From NCBI GenBank assembly GCA_963727035.1, contig CAVSEY010000006.1:248001-312000 (forward strand): a DNA stretch of 64,000 nt, in the 5' to 3' direction. Origin of the DNA: Rhodoblastus sp963727035 (GTDB taxonomy: Bacteria > Pseudomonadota > Alphaproteobacteria > Rhizobiales > Beijerinckiaceae). Below are positions 42,990 through 50,752 of the stretch, piece after piece (position 1 is the first letter of the stretch; every line of letters starts with the position of its first letter). Made by a program: the position numbers and the translations under genes. The notes beneath the pieces are model-generated. The model was given only the letters and a program-made list of their open reading frames with translations, searched no databases and was not told the DNA's origin.

Positions 42990-44567
42990 ATGTTCGAGGG
43001 CCTTTCCGAAAAGCTCTCTGGCATATTCGACAGCCTGACCCGGCGCGGAGCCCTCAGCGAAGAGGACATCGCCGCGGCGATGCGCGAAGTGCGCCGCGCT
43101 TTGCTCGAAGCCGATGTGGCTTTGGATGTCGTGCGCTCCTTCGTGGACAAGGCCCGCACCCGCGCGCTGGGCGCCGACGTGCTGAAGTCGGTCACGCCCG
43201 GCCAGATGGTCATCAAGATCGTCAACGACGTTCTGATCGAGACTCTGGGCTCCGACGCCGAACCGATCGATCTCAACGCCGCGCCGCCGGTGGCGATCAT
43301 GATGGTGGGCCTGCAAGGCGCGGGCAAAACCACCACCACCGCAAAAATCGCAAAACGTCTGACCGACCGCTTCAAGAAGCGGGTGCTCATGGCCTCGCTC
43401 GACGTCAAGCGTCCCGCTGCGCAGGAACAGCTCGCTGTGCTGGGTCGTCAGATCGATGTCGCCACTTTGCCGATTGTTCCCGGCCAGACGCCGGTTCAGA
43501 TCGCAAAACGCGCCGAGGAAACCGCGCGGCTTCAGGGCTTTGACGTCGTCTTGCTCGACACCGCCGGCCGCACTCATATCGACGAGCCGCTGATGGCGGA
43601 AATGGCCGAGATCAAGGCCATTGCCGCGCCGCATGAAATCCTGCTGGTCGCCGACGCCCTCACCGGCCAGGACGCTGTCAATCTCGCCCGAAATTTCGAC
43701 GAGCGGGTCGGAATCACTGGCATTGTCCTGACCCGCGCCGACGGCGACGGGCGCGGCGGCGCCGCATTGTCCATGCGCGCGGTCACCGGCAAGCCGATCA
43801 AGCTGATCGGCGCCGGCGAAAAGATGGACGCGCTGGATGATTTCCATCCCCAGCGTATCGCCAACCGAATCTTGGGAATGGGCGATATTGTCGCCCTGGT
43901 CGAAAAGGCGGCGGAGACCATCGACGCCGAAAAGGCCCAACGCATCGCCGAAAAGATGCGCAAGGGCAAGTTCGACCTCGAAGATATGGCCGAGCAACTG
44001 GCGCAGGTGGACAAGCTCGGCGGCCTTGGCGGAATCATGGGGCTGCTGCCTGGAGTAGCCAAGCTCAAGGACGCGCTTGCCGCCGCCAAGGTCGACAACA
44101 AAACGATCGCCCGCCAGCGCGCCATCATTCTGTCGATGACGCCGCAGGAACGGCGTAACCCGGACATTCTGAAAGCGTCGCGCAAGAAGCGCATCGCCGC
44201 AGGCTCCGGCATGAGGGTCGAGGATGTGAACCGGCTGCTCAAGCAGCACCGGACCATGGCCGACATGATGAAATCCTTGGGCGGCGCCAAACGTGGCCCA
44301 ATGGCCCAAATGGCTCAGATGTTCGGCCTGGGCGGCGGGATGCCGCAGCCGACGCCCGAACAAATCGGCGAACTCCAGCAGAAATTTGGGGGCGGAGCCG
44401 GCATGGGTCTCGGCATTCCCAGTGAGCCGCCGCCTGGCTCCTTCGCCCCGAAGCCCGGCCTTCCCGGCCCCGCTCCCGGCGGGTTGCCGGGATTGGGCGG
44501 CAAGCCGAGCGGATTGCCCGGTTTGGGCGGCCTCTCGGGTCTCAATCCGTTCGGGAAGAAAAAGTGA
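42990..44567 (+). CDS. ffh: Signal recognition particle protein Ffh
   Basis: GTPase that targets membrane proteins co-translationally. The N domain (MFEGLSEKLSGIFDSLTRRG) leads to the G domain with P loop GLQGAGKTTT, SLDVKRPAAQEQL, LLDTAGRTHIDE, TRADGDGRGGAALS. The Met-rich M domain (GKFDLEDMAEQL, MTPQERRNPDIL, GSGMRVEDVNRLLKQH) binds SRP RNA. The C-terminus (about 460 on) is an unusually long Gly/Pro/Met-rich tail with PGLPG and GLGG repeats ending KKK. ATG 42990 is preferred to the frame opening at 42924. rpsP-rimM-trmD follow on the same strand. Confidence 0.96.
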   Translation: MFEGLSEKLSGIFDSLTRRGALSEEDIAAAMREVRRALLEADVALDVVRSFVDKARTRALGADVLKSVTPGQMVIKIVNDVLIETLGSDAEPIDLNAAPPVAIMMVGLQGAGKTTTTAKIAKRLTDRFKKRVLMASLDVKRPAAQEQLAVLGRQIDVATLPIVPGQTPVQIAKRAEETARLQGFDVVLLDTAGRTHIDEPLMAEMAEIKAIAAPHEILLVADALTGQDAVNLARNFDERVGITGIVLTRADGDGRGGAALSMRAVTGKPIKLIGAGEKMDALDDFHPQRIANRILGMGDIVALVEKAAETIDAEKAQRIAEKMRKGKFDLEDMAEQLAQVDKLGGLGGIMGLLPGVAKLKDALAAAKVDNKTIARQRAIILSMTPQERRNPDILKASRKKRIAAGSGMRVEDVNRLLKQHRTMADMMKSLGGAKRGPMAQMAQMFGLGGGMPQPTPEQIGELQQKFGGGAGMGLGIPSEPPPGSFAPKPGLPGPAPGGLPGLGGKPSGLPGLGGLSGLNPFGKKK

Positions 44568-44688
44568 GTTTTCCGTCGCTTTGCGACGGACCTGAACCGC
44601 CGGAAGAGGGGCCGGCTGTTTGCGAATTTGGAAACCCGCCCGCCCCTCGGCGAAACCTCCCGCAAGGGATTCTTGTAAGGAAAAAAAC

Positions 44689-45045
44689 ATGTCGCTGAAA
44701 ATTCGTCTGTCGCGCGGCGGCGCCAAGAAGCGTCCATTCTACCGCGTCGTCGTCGCCGACGCCCGTTCGCCTCGCGACGGCCGCTTCATTGAAAAGCTCG
44801 GCACCTTCGACCCCCTGGCGCCCAAGGATTCCGAGACCCGTCTGGTTTTGGATGTCGAAAAGGCCAAGGAATGGCTGGGCAAGGGCGCCCAGGCGACCGA
44901 TCGCGTCGCCCGCCTGCTCGATGGCGTCGGCGCCCTCAAGCGCGAGCCGCGCAATAATCCGCAAAAGGCTCAGCCGAAGAAGAAGGCCCAAGAGCGCACG
45001 GCCGCCGCCGCGGCCGCCGCCGAAAAAGCCGCGGCTTCGGAATGA
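44689..45045 (+). CDS. rpsP: 30S ribosomal protein S16
   Basis: Small-subunit assembly protein. MSLKIRLSRGGAKKRPFYRV, VADARSPRDGRFIEKLGTFDPL and WLGKGAQATDRVARLL are canonical. The alphaproteobacterial C-terminal extension is Ala/Lys-rich (KKKAQERTAAAAAAAEKAA). ATG 44689 gives 118 residues. A 12-bp hairpin follows and separates it from rimM. The ffh-rpsP-rimM-trmD order is conserved. Confidence 0.97.
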   Translation: MSLKIRLSRGGAKKRPFYRVVVADARSPRDGRFIEKLGTFDPLAPKDSETRLVLDVEKAKEWLGKGAQATDRVARLLDGVGALKREPRNNPQKAQPKKKAQERTAAAAAAAEKAAASE

Positions 45046-45051
45046 TTTTTT

Positions 45052-45077
45052 AAGGCGCCGCCCTCGGGCGGCGCCTT
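45052..45077 (+). terminator. Strong hairpin between rpsP and rimM
   Basis: Perfect 12-bp inverted repeat AAGGCGCCGCCC (45052-45063) / GGGCGGCGCCTT (45066-45077), preceded by a T-run and followed by TTCTCC. It begins 7 nt after the rpsP stop. It probably attenuates transcription so that rpsP mRNA exceeds rimM and trmD, or stabilises the upstream 3' end. Confidence 0.7.
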
Positions 45078-45095
45078 CTCCGCAAGGGCGCCGGT

Positions 45096-45611
45096 ATGGA
45101 TGACAAAATTCTGGTTGGCGTGTTCGGCGCGCCCCATGGCGTGCGCGGCGAAATCCGGCTGAAATCCTTTATGCAGGAGCCGTCGAGCATCGCGAACCAT
45201 GGGCTGCTGACGGATTCGACCGGCGCCGTCCACGATATCGTCGCCGCTCGCCTGCTTAAGGACGACCTTATGGTGGTGCGGGTCAAGGGCGTCACCGATC
45301 GCGATGCCGCGCAAGAGCTGACGAACAGGAAACTTTATCTTGCGCGCGAAAAACTTCCCGCCCCTGAGGCGGACGAATTTTACTGCAGCGAGCTGATCGG
45401 CTTGCGTGCCGAGACGCTCCAGGGCGTAGCGCTTGGGGTGGTGGTCGCCGTGCCCAATTTCGGCGCCGGAGACATTCTCGAAATTGCCCCGCCGGCTGGC
45501 GAAACGATTCTCTTTCCCTTCACCCACGCGGTCGTCCCGGAGGTCGATATCGCCGGCGGCCGGGTCGTCATCGCGCCACCCGTCGATGACGAAACGCCAT
45601 CGGATGTTTGA
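45096..45611 (+). CDS. rimM: 16S rRNA processing protein RimM
   Basis: 30S maturation factor that acts with S19 on the 16S rRNA head. The N-terminal domain has ILVGVFGAPHGVRGEIRLKSF and VVRVKGVTDRDAAQELTNRKLYL. The PRC-barrel has YCSELIGLRAETL, VVAVPNFGAGDILEI and ILFPFTHAVVPEVDI. Length 171 fits. Its stop TGA is 2 nt before the trmD ATG, so the two are translationally coupled. Confidence 0.95.
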   Translation: MDDKILVGVFGAPHGVRGEIRLKSFMQEPSSIANHGLLTDSTGAVHDIVAARLLKDDLMVVRVKGVTDRDAAQELTNRKLYLAREKLPAPEADEFYCSELIGLRAETLQGVALGVVVAVPNFGAGDILEIAPPAGETILFPFTHAVVPEVDIAGGRVVIAPPVDDETPSDV

Positions 45612-45613
45612 CG

Positions 45614-46306
45614 ATGTGGTCCGCCACCGTTTTCACGCTCTATCCTGAAATGTTCCCCGGTCCGCTGGCCCATTCCATGGCCGGAACGGCTCTCGAAAAG
45701 CGATTTTGGACACTCGAAACGAAAAATATCCGCGATCATGGTCTCGGACGTCATCGCGCCGTCGACGACACGCCGGCAGGCGGCGGACCCGGCATGGTGT
45801 TGCGCGCCGATGTCCTCGCCGCAAGTCTCGACGCCGCGATTGAGCCATCCGATCCCAGACCACGTCTTTTGATGAGCCCGCGCGGCGTTCCGCTGACCCA
45901 GAAAATGGTCCGCGCCTTTTCCAAAATGTCAGGCGTCGTCATCGTTTGCGGACGTTTCGAAGGCGTTGACGAGCGCGTGATCGACGGTAGGGGTTTGGAA
46001 GAGGTTTCGATCGGAGATTATATCCTTTCCGGCGGCGAAATGGCCGCTCTAACTCTGATCGACGCCTGTGTGCGCCTTCTGCCGGGAGTGATGGGCAAGG
46101 ACGAATCTGGCCTCGAAGAAAGTTTTGAGAACGGGCTGCTCGAATATCCGCACTACACCCGACCGCGCGATTGGGAGAGCCAAACAATTCCCGACATCCT
46201 CATCTCGGGCGATCACGCGAGGATTGCGCATTGGCGGCGCGAACAAGCCGAAAAACTGACGCGCGAACGCCGGCCAGACCTTTGGAGAATGGTGGAAGAG
46301 CCTTGA
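45614..46306 (+). CDS. trmD: tRNA (guanine37-N1)-methyltransferase TrmD
   Basis: SPOUT-fold enzyme that makes m1G37 and prevents +1 frameshifting. MWSATVFTLYPEMFPGPLAHS, DDTPAGGGPGMVLRADV, and the trefoil-knot SAM site CGRFEGVDERVIDG plus YILSGGEMAALTLID are present. LLEYPHYTRPRDWE and the C-terminal helix complete it. ATG 45614 is chosen over TTG 45608. 230 residues. tRNA-Thr(CGT) lies 38 nt downstream. Confidence 0.96.
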   Translation: MWSATVFTLYPEMFPGPLAHSMAGTALEKRFWTLETKNIRDHGLGRHRAVDDTPAGGGPGMVLRADVLAASLDAAIEPSDPRPRLLMSPRGVPLTQKMVRAFSKMSGVVIVCGRFEGVDERVIDGRGLEEVSIGDYILSGGEMAALTLIDACVRLLPGVMGKDESGLEESFENGLLEYPHYTRPRDWESQTIPDILISGDHARIAHWRREQAEKLTRERRPDLWRMVEEP

Positions 46307-46344
46307 TCGCGCCTCGCAATCTGCTATGAGGGGCCGACCTTTTC

Positions 46345-46421
46345 GCCGCAATAGCTCAGCTGGTAGAGCACCTCATTCGTAATGAGGGGGTCGGGGGTTC
46401 GAAATCCCTCTTGCGGCACCA
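46345..46421 (+). tRNA. tRNA-Thr (anticodon CGT)
   Basis: Cloverleaf read by eye: acceptor GCCGCAA/TTGCGGC, D arm GCTC/GAGC with AGCTGGTA loop, anticodon stem CCTCA/TGAGG with loop TTCGTAA (anticodon CGT, Thr ACG codons), variable GGGTC, T stem GGGGG/CCCTC, discriminator A and encoded CCA. The T loop reads TTCGAAAT, 8 nt instead of the usual 7, so the total is 77 nt where 76 is expected for this D and variable loop size. The gene is otherwise normal. Confidence 0.93.
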
Positions 46422-46536
46422 CATTTCTGAAATTTGCAACCACTCTGAACGCGGAGGTCCCGGATAGCCGCCATTTTCAAACGAGCAGATCCGGAGCCTC
46501 TCCAGTCGAAAATTTTTCCAGAGCCCCAAGCGACCC

Positions 46537-48015
46537 TCAATCGGCCAGCAGTCGCTTCAACAAGTCAAGCTCCTGGCTCAGGGCAACGTCATTCGACGCC
46601 ATTTGTTCGATTTTCCGCACGGCATGCAAAACCGTCGTATGATCTCGTCCACCAAAGCGGCGCCCTATTTCGGGCAAAGACCTTAATGTCATCATCTTCG
46701 CCAAATACATTGCGATTTGTCTTGGCCGCACGACATTGGCGGTCCGCCGTGACGACAGGATGTCCGCGCAACTCACATTGAAATGCGTCGCGACCAGTTT
46801 TTGAATATCTTCGATTTTTACCTTTTTGGGCTCTTTCACCCTGATGAGGTCCCGAATTGCTGCTTCCGCCGCCTCCAAAGTCAACGGCGACCCAGCCAGA
46901 ATCGTATGAGCCAGAAGGCGGTTGACGGCCCCGTCGAGGTCCCGGCCATTGGTGTCGATCAATTTGGCCACCACGCCTACGACATTCGGATTTACGTCGA
47001 ATGCCGGATGGGCCGCCCTGATGTTTTCGATCCGCGCGTCAAGAATGCCTCGCCGAAGATCTTCGTCCAGCGAATATATTTCGACCGACAACCCCCCGCC
47101 AAAGCGAGACTTCACACGTTCATCCAGATTTTCCAACTCGTTTGGTGACCGATCACCCGCGATAACGACTTGTCGTCCGGAATCCATCAAAGCGTTCAAC
47201 GTATGGCAAAATTCATGTTGAATGGTCTTCCCCTGCAGGAATTGAACATCATCAATAACCAGCAAATCAATCGCCCGAAGATTTTCCTTGAACGCCAAAA
47301 AATTCTGCCGCTTAAGCGCAGCGACGAACCCATACATGAACTTTTCCGCGGTCAAATACACAACGCGTCGCCCAGTTTCCAGGCCGGCTTGCGCAATCGC
47401 CTGGATCAAATGCGTTTTGCCCAAACCAACATTTGAATAAAAATAAAGCGGATTAAACGTCGTTCCCGCACCATTCAACCCATCAACGACTTGACGGGCC
47501 GCTGCGAAGGCGAGTTGATTTGATGATCCAACCAGAAACGTAGAGAATTTAAAGCGCCCGTCGAGAGGTGATCCGCCTATACCGTCTGCAGGCATAGATC
47601 TGGCTTTATCGCCCGCGACCGATTCGACTCCGCGGCTTTCCGAAACGACTTCCTTTTTCGCTGCGCCGCCGCGCCGCTCGTCCCCGCAGCCACCCGCTAG
47701 CCGAGTTGCGGCTCGCGATTCGAGCACGATCTCTTGAACTTCCGGCAGAACTGCGGTGATTGCACTACGCAGCTTCTCCAAATAATGCGCATGAATCCAA
47801 CTTCTCAAAAACTTCGTCGGCACGCTCAAATAAGCAATTCCCTCGACGATTTTGTCGAGCTCGAGCGACTTGAACCAGGAAAAATAGATCGCGTCGCCGA
47901 CCTCCCGGCGAAATCGCTCGCAAAACGCCCCCCAAAGATTGGCGTCGTTTTGGCTGCCTTGATCGCCATCGATCACTTTTTCCGGTCGCGCTTTCGACAT
48001 TTCTCGCATCTTCAA
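46537..48015 (-). CDS. dnaA: Chromosomal replication initiator protein DnaA
   Basis: AAA+ initiator that binds DnaA boxes and opens oriC. Domain I (about 25-100) includes FSWFKSLELDKI and VPTKFLRSWIHAHY. A variable linker follows. Domain III has FVVGSSNQLAFAAA-like FLVGSSNQLAFAAARQV, Walker A NVGLGKTHLIQAI, DLLVIDDVQFLQGK, and sensor/arginine-finger RVKSRFGGGLSVEI. Domain IV has the DnaA signature GGRDHTTVLHAVRKIE and an upstream helix VVRPRQIAMYLAKMM. Length 492. Start alternatives at codons 3 and 6 exist. It is convergent with tRNA-Thr and has an IS-rich region upstream. Confidence 0.96.
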   Translation of the reverse strand: MKMREMSKARPEKVIDGDQGSQNDANLWGAFCERFRREVGDAIYFSWFKSLELDKIVEGIAYLSVPTKFLRSWIHAHYLEKLRSAITAVLPEVQEIVLESRAATRLAGGCGDERRGGAAKKEVVSESRGVESVAGDKARSMPADGIGGSPLDGRFKFSTFLVGSSNQLAFAAARQVVDGLNGAGTTFNPLYFYSNVGLGKTHLIQAIAQAGLETGRRVVYLTAEKFMYGFVAALKRQNFLAFKENLRAIDLLVIDDVQFLQGKTIQHEFCHTLNALMDSGRQVVIAGDRSPNELENLDERVKSRFGGGLSVEIYSLDEDLRRGILDARIENIRAAHPAFDVNPNVVGVVAKLIDTNGRDLDGAVNRLLAHTILAGSPLTLEAAEAAIRDLIRVKEPKKVKIEDIQKLVATHFNVSCADILSSRRTANVVRPRQIAMYLAKMMTLRSLPEIGRRFGGRDHTTVLHAVRKIEQMASNDVALSQELDLLKRLLAD

Positions 48016-48743
48016 TCAGGGGCTCGACGCCCTTGGCCAGGGGCCCGAGCCCCATAGAAAAAACCGCAGGAAGCTCACCACATTCTGAGCTTTCCTTAAT
48101 TTTCTGCAGATCTATCAGTAGATTAACTGGCTCAACTTGTTGAGCCTAGACCCCACACCGCGAGTAACGACCCAACCACAACGCGACGAACACTTGTTTG
48201 TATCTTCTTCATATTCGTCACCTTATATTAGGCGGTAGCCTCATAACGATCAACTCTCTGAAACAATAAAGAAAATATTGCATCCCGCCCCAACATCAAA
48301 GAATACGAAACTTACATTGAGAAGTGCGAATATCTTATTTCCGGCAATGAGAACTGGCGACCAGTTGAGCGACGCTATACGCCGCGATCAATACCTTTCA
48401 TTTCCATTTGTCTTCAGACCATACACAGGGGGGTGAGCCGATGCAACGGCTCAAATGTGCGATTTGAAACCGTCGCGGCGAGGCCCTGACGAGAGCGCCT
48501 CAGGAGCATTGGACGAATCCTGCGAGAGCCCTCAAAAAGCCGAAGCCAAGATCAAGGGCGACCCGTCGCGGTAGGGTCCGTGCAGTCGCCGCGCAACCAA
48601 TTCGGGGCTTCAAGTCATCGCTGTCAAGGCCCTGGACGAAATCCACTTTCAGCGCTTTGGGAATAATACGTTGTTTTTTATGTGGCTTTATTGCGCGCGT
48701 GCGCCGACCGTCACAAAATTTGTAAGGGCTGGTTCAGAGCATG
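48016..48743. other. dnaA upstream region, AT-richer, no gene recognised
   Basis: About 730 nt without a convincing ORF. From about 48060 to 48420 it is visibly richer in A+T than its surroundings. A perfect 8-bp inverted repeat, GGCTCAAC-TT-GTTGAGCC (48129-48146), lies 114 nt upstream of the dnaA start and could be a regulator site. GAGCCG/CGGCTC (48435-48452) forms a second hairpin. I see no exact TTATCCACA DnaA box. It probably contains the dnaA promoter; an origin role is possible but not shown. rpsT, often found here in related bacteria, is absent. Confidence 0.5.
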
Positions 48744-48864
48744 TGACCTCGCCCCTTGAAGCGCCCTCGTTCTAAACAGACTCCATCGCCAGGAGGTGGA
48801 GATGTGGAAGAGCCGTTTCAGCGAAGAGCAGATAACGGGATTTTGAAGGAGCGGCAGGCGGGGA
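48744..48864 (+). pseudogene. IS3-family orfA relic, left part
   Basis: ATG 48802, preceded by AGGAGGTGGAG, reads MWKSRFSEEQITGF and then hits TGA. Adding one T restores LKERQAG, the N-terminus of an IS3-family OrfA (compare K-SRFxEEQIIGxLKE). The fragment is cut at 48864 by the ISAs1-family element and resumes at 50090. The left boundary near TGACCTC (48744) is a guess at the old element end. Non-functional. Confidence 0.7.
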
Positions 48865-50089
48865 TGTTTAGTTCTCTTTACAGCCCCGGCAATGCAAGGA
48901 TGAGATCGAGGTCGAGGGCGGCGCGCCAGCGTGCGTTTTTGATGTTGTCGCAGCCATTGGCCCTGAGCAGGTTGTAAGCGAAGGAACGCAGGCGGGCGGC
49001 GATGTCCGGGTTTTTGCGAATGCGTGAGGCGTCCTCGGCGAAAACGGTGTCGCGCACATAATGGCTGCCATTTTCGATGCGCCAATGGCCGCGGATCCAT
49101 TGGTTCCATTGTTCTGGCGTCGGGCCGGTGAGCGAGGACACCCAGAAGACCACCTCGGTCGTTTGCCGGCAAAGGCCGGTCTTGGGGTCGCGTTTACAGA
49201 CGGTGCGCTCCAACCTCAGGACGGTGTTGATCAACTTCTCCCACGGCGTCCCACGGAACCACGCCTTGGCCGGAAACAACGTCAACTCGCGCGTCTCCCA
49301 CCGATTGCGGCCAAAGGATTTGGTTGTCGCGGCTCCGCTTGGTTTGCGCCCCATTGATCCAAGTTCCAGCCGGCGGCGCAGTTTCGGTTGGTTGTCCTTG
49401 ACTTGCGTGAGCAGATGATTGCCCGAGGCGATCACGCGAGCGAAGGATTTTTTTGACAATGCTCGGCGTCGAGGGTGAAGAGGCAGCCCTTCAACCCGAG
49501 CGCCTCGATCAATTCCGGCGCCGCCGGTATCTCATTGCTCTTCTCCTCGATCATCAGATGGCCAAGCACGATTTGATCGGCTTGGCGCAGCGCCGACAGC
49601 ATGTGGGCGGCCTTGCGATCGCAAAAGGCGTCGAAGCTGCCGCGCAGGGTCTTGCCGTCAACGGCGATCGCCACCGGCCCCTCCGGAGAAGGCGGCATTT
49701 CAATCGAGGCCGCATGACGGCGAAAGGCTTCTTCCAGCGCCGCAGGATCGATCCCCTGCAGGATCAGCCGCAGCCCGGTATAGGACGGCGCATAGCGCAA
49801 ATGCAGGCCAAAGGCTTCGTTCAGCCGGCGGCGATGGGTGCGAATAAATTCGTGCATCTGCCGATATGAATTGGCGCCGGCGACCATGCCCAAGATGGCG
49901 TAAAGCAGCACCGTCGCCAGTTCAAACCGCCGCCCTTCCTTGCGCCGATGATCCGGGATCGAGCGCAAAACCTCCAATAGTGAGCCTGCCATGCGACAAC
50001 CACCTCCGATTCGGGTTGTCGCTGATAGATTCACATATTTTCGCTCGCGGGAATCCCCGGTGCGCTCTCAAAGTTCAGAGGACTGAACA
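48865..50089 (-). mobile_element. ISAs1-family insertion sequence
   Basis: A 1225-bp element with imperfect terminal inverted repeats: TGTTTAGTTCTCTTTA at the left end (48865-48880) and TGTTCAGTCCTCTGAA as the inverted right end (50074-50089), matching at 12 of 16 positions. The flanks GGCGGGGA (48857-48864) and GCCCTGGA (50090-50097) agree at 5 of 8 and sit where an 8-bp target duplication is expected. It carries one transposase gene broken by a frameshift and interrupts an older IS3-family orfA. Confidence 0.8.
48878..49992 (-). pseudogene. ISAs1-family transposase, frameshifted at an A7 run
   Basis: DDE transposase of the ISAs1 (H-repeat associated) family in two frames. The first part from ATG 49992 has LRSIPDHRRKEGRRFELATV, LLYAILGMVAGANSYRQM, VAIAVDGKTLRGSFD (first Asp) and GCLFTLDAEHCQK (second Asp). 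A run of seven A (T on the plus strand, about 49448-49454) then shifts the frame. The other frame continues KKSFARVIASGNHLLTQVKDNQP, HWRIENGSHYVRDTVFAEDASRIRK (Glu) and FAYNLLRANG, ending at 48878. A -1 shift on the A run rejoins the frames exactly as HCQKKSFARV. It is an indel or, less likely, programmed slippage. Confidence 0.85.
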
Positions 50090-50196
50090 GCCCTGGATCA
50101 CGGTCGCGAACATCGGCCGGAAGCACGGGATCGGCGCCGCGATCTTGATGGCTGGCGTTCGAAATACCGCGGGGTGGAATTCCAGCGTCCGTTTAG
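50090..50196 (+). pseudogene. IS3-family orfA relic, right part
   Basis: After the ISAs1 right end the plus strand reads ITVANIGRKHGIGAAI and, one frame over, DGWRSKYRGVEFQRPF. These match the OrfA helix-turn-helix continuation (xVAEICRKHGISxATFYxWRSKYGGVE). If the ISAs1 element and one 8-bp flank are removed, the left part joins in frame (RQAG then ITVANI). At least one further frameshift shows it is an old relic. Confidence 0.7.
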
Positions 50197-50252
50197 CTGC
50201 GCAGCATCGACGCAAGGCCCATTCAAAACAAGACGGCCATCGCCGGAGTGAT

Positions 50253-50387
50253 GCCGAGCAAGGGCCGATGGGACTCGTCATCAAGGCGATTGGCCTGGCG
50301 CGGGCGAAATTGAAGATCGGCCTTGTCAATTTCGCCTGCAACATGCGCCGCTTCGTCTATCTTCAGAGGAAAGCCGCCGCCGCGTGA
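50253..50387 (+). pseudogene. IS5-family transposase C-terminal relic
   Basis: The frame ending at 50387 reads AEQGPMGLVIKAIGLARAKL then KIGLVNFACNMRRFVYLQRK. This has the typical C-terminal text of IS5-family DDE transposases (xQKGPMGLxIRTIGLARAxxKIGLANLxYNxRRLxxL). No catalytic domain or start precedes it. It is a truncated relic between the IS3 relic and the UDG fragment. Sequence 50388-50521 is probably the rest of the old element end. Confidence 0.7.
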
Positions 50388-50521
50388 GGCCGCGGCGACA
50401 GAAAACGCCGCCCGCGCGGCGTCGTGTTGGCGGCAGCCGACGCTCAAATCCTGAATTTCGACCGCCAAAACACCGACCTACTCTCTGTTCAGCCTCCGGA
50501 CCGAGAAAAAATCCGGCTATT

Positions 50522-50744
50522 GGAGGTGTCCAGCGGCGTAGACGATCGCCTGAGGGGTCATTGAAAGGAAGCCGGTGGCGCGGACGCGGGTTCCCGGCGC
50601 CTGACCGGCGATCAGCAGGCGGCCGCTGGGCGAAATCTGCAAAACCGGCTGTGGCTGGGGCGCCAAGGGATGGCCGAAGGGCCGTTCGACGCAAAGACGG
50701 CAAGCGCGGATGCGCGCGGCCGTTGCGTCGAGGTCTTGGGGCAT
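50522..50744 (-). pseudogene. Uracil-DNA glycosylase family gene, truncated and frameshifted
   Basis: From ATG 50744 the frame reads IRACRLCVERPFGHPLAPQP, ILQISPSGRLLIAGQAPGTRV-like text (LLIAGQAPGTRVRATG), the N-terminus of a UDG-family protein that acts on deaminated DNA. About one base is missing near 50580, where the expected LPFNDPSGDRLRRW continues in the neighbouring frame. Similarity stops at about 50522, where the IS-derived sequence begins. Only ~75 of ~190 residues remain. It starts 8 nt downstream of the glutathione S-transferase stop on the same strand, so it was probably the second gene of an operon. Confidence 0.75.
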
Positions 50745-50752
50745 GGCCCAGA

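Noticed and set aside
42927..44726. 599-codon open frame antisense to ffh
   Set aside because: Mirror of the strong codon bias of ffh; no start signal and no recognisable protein features.
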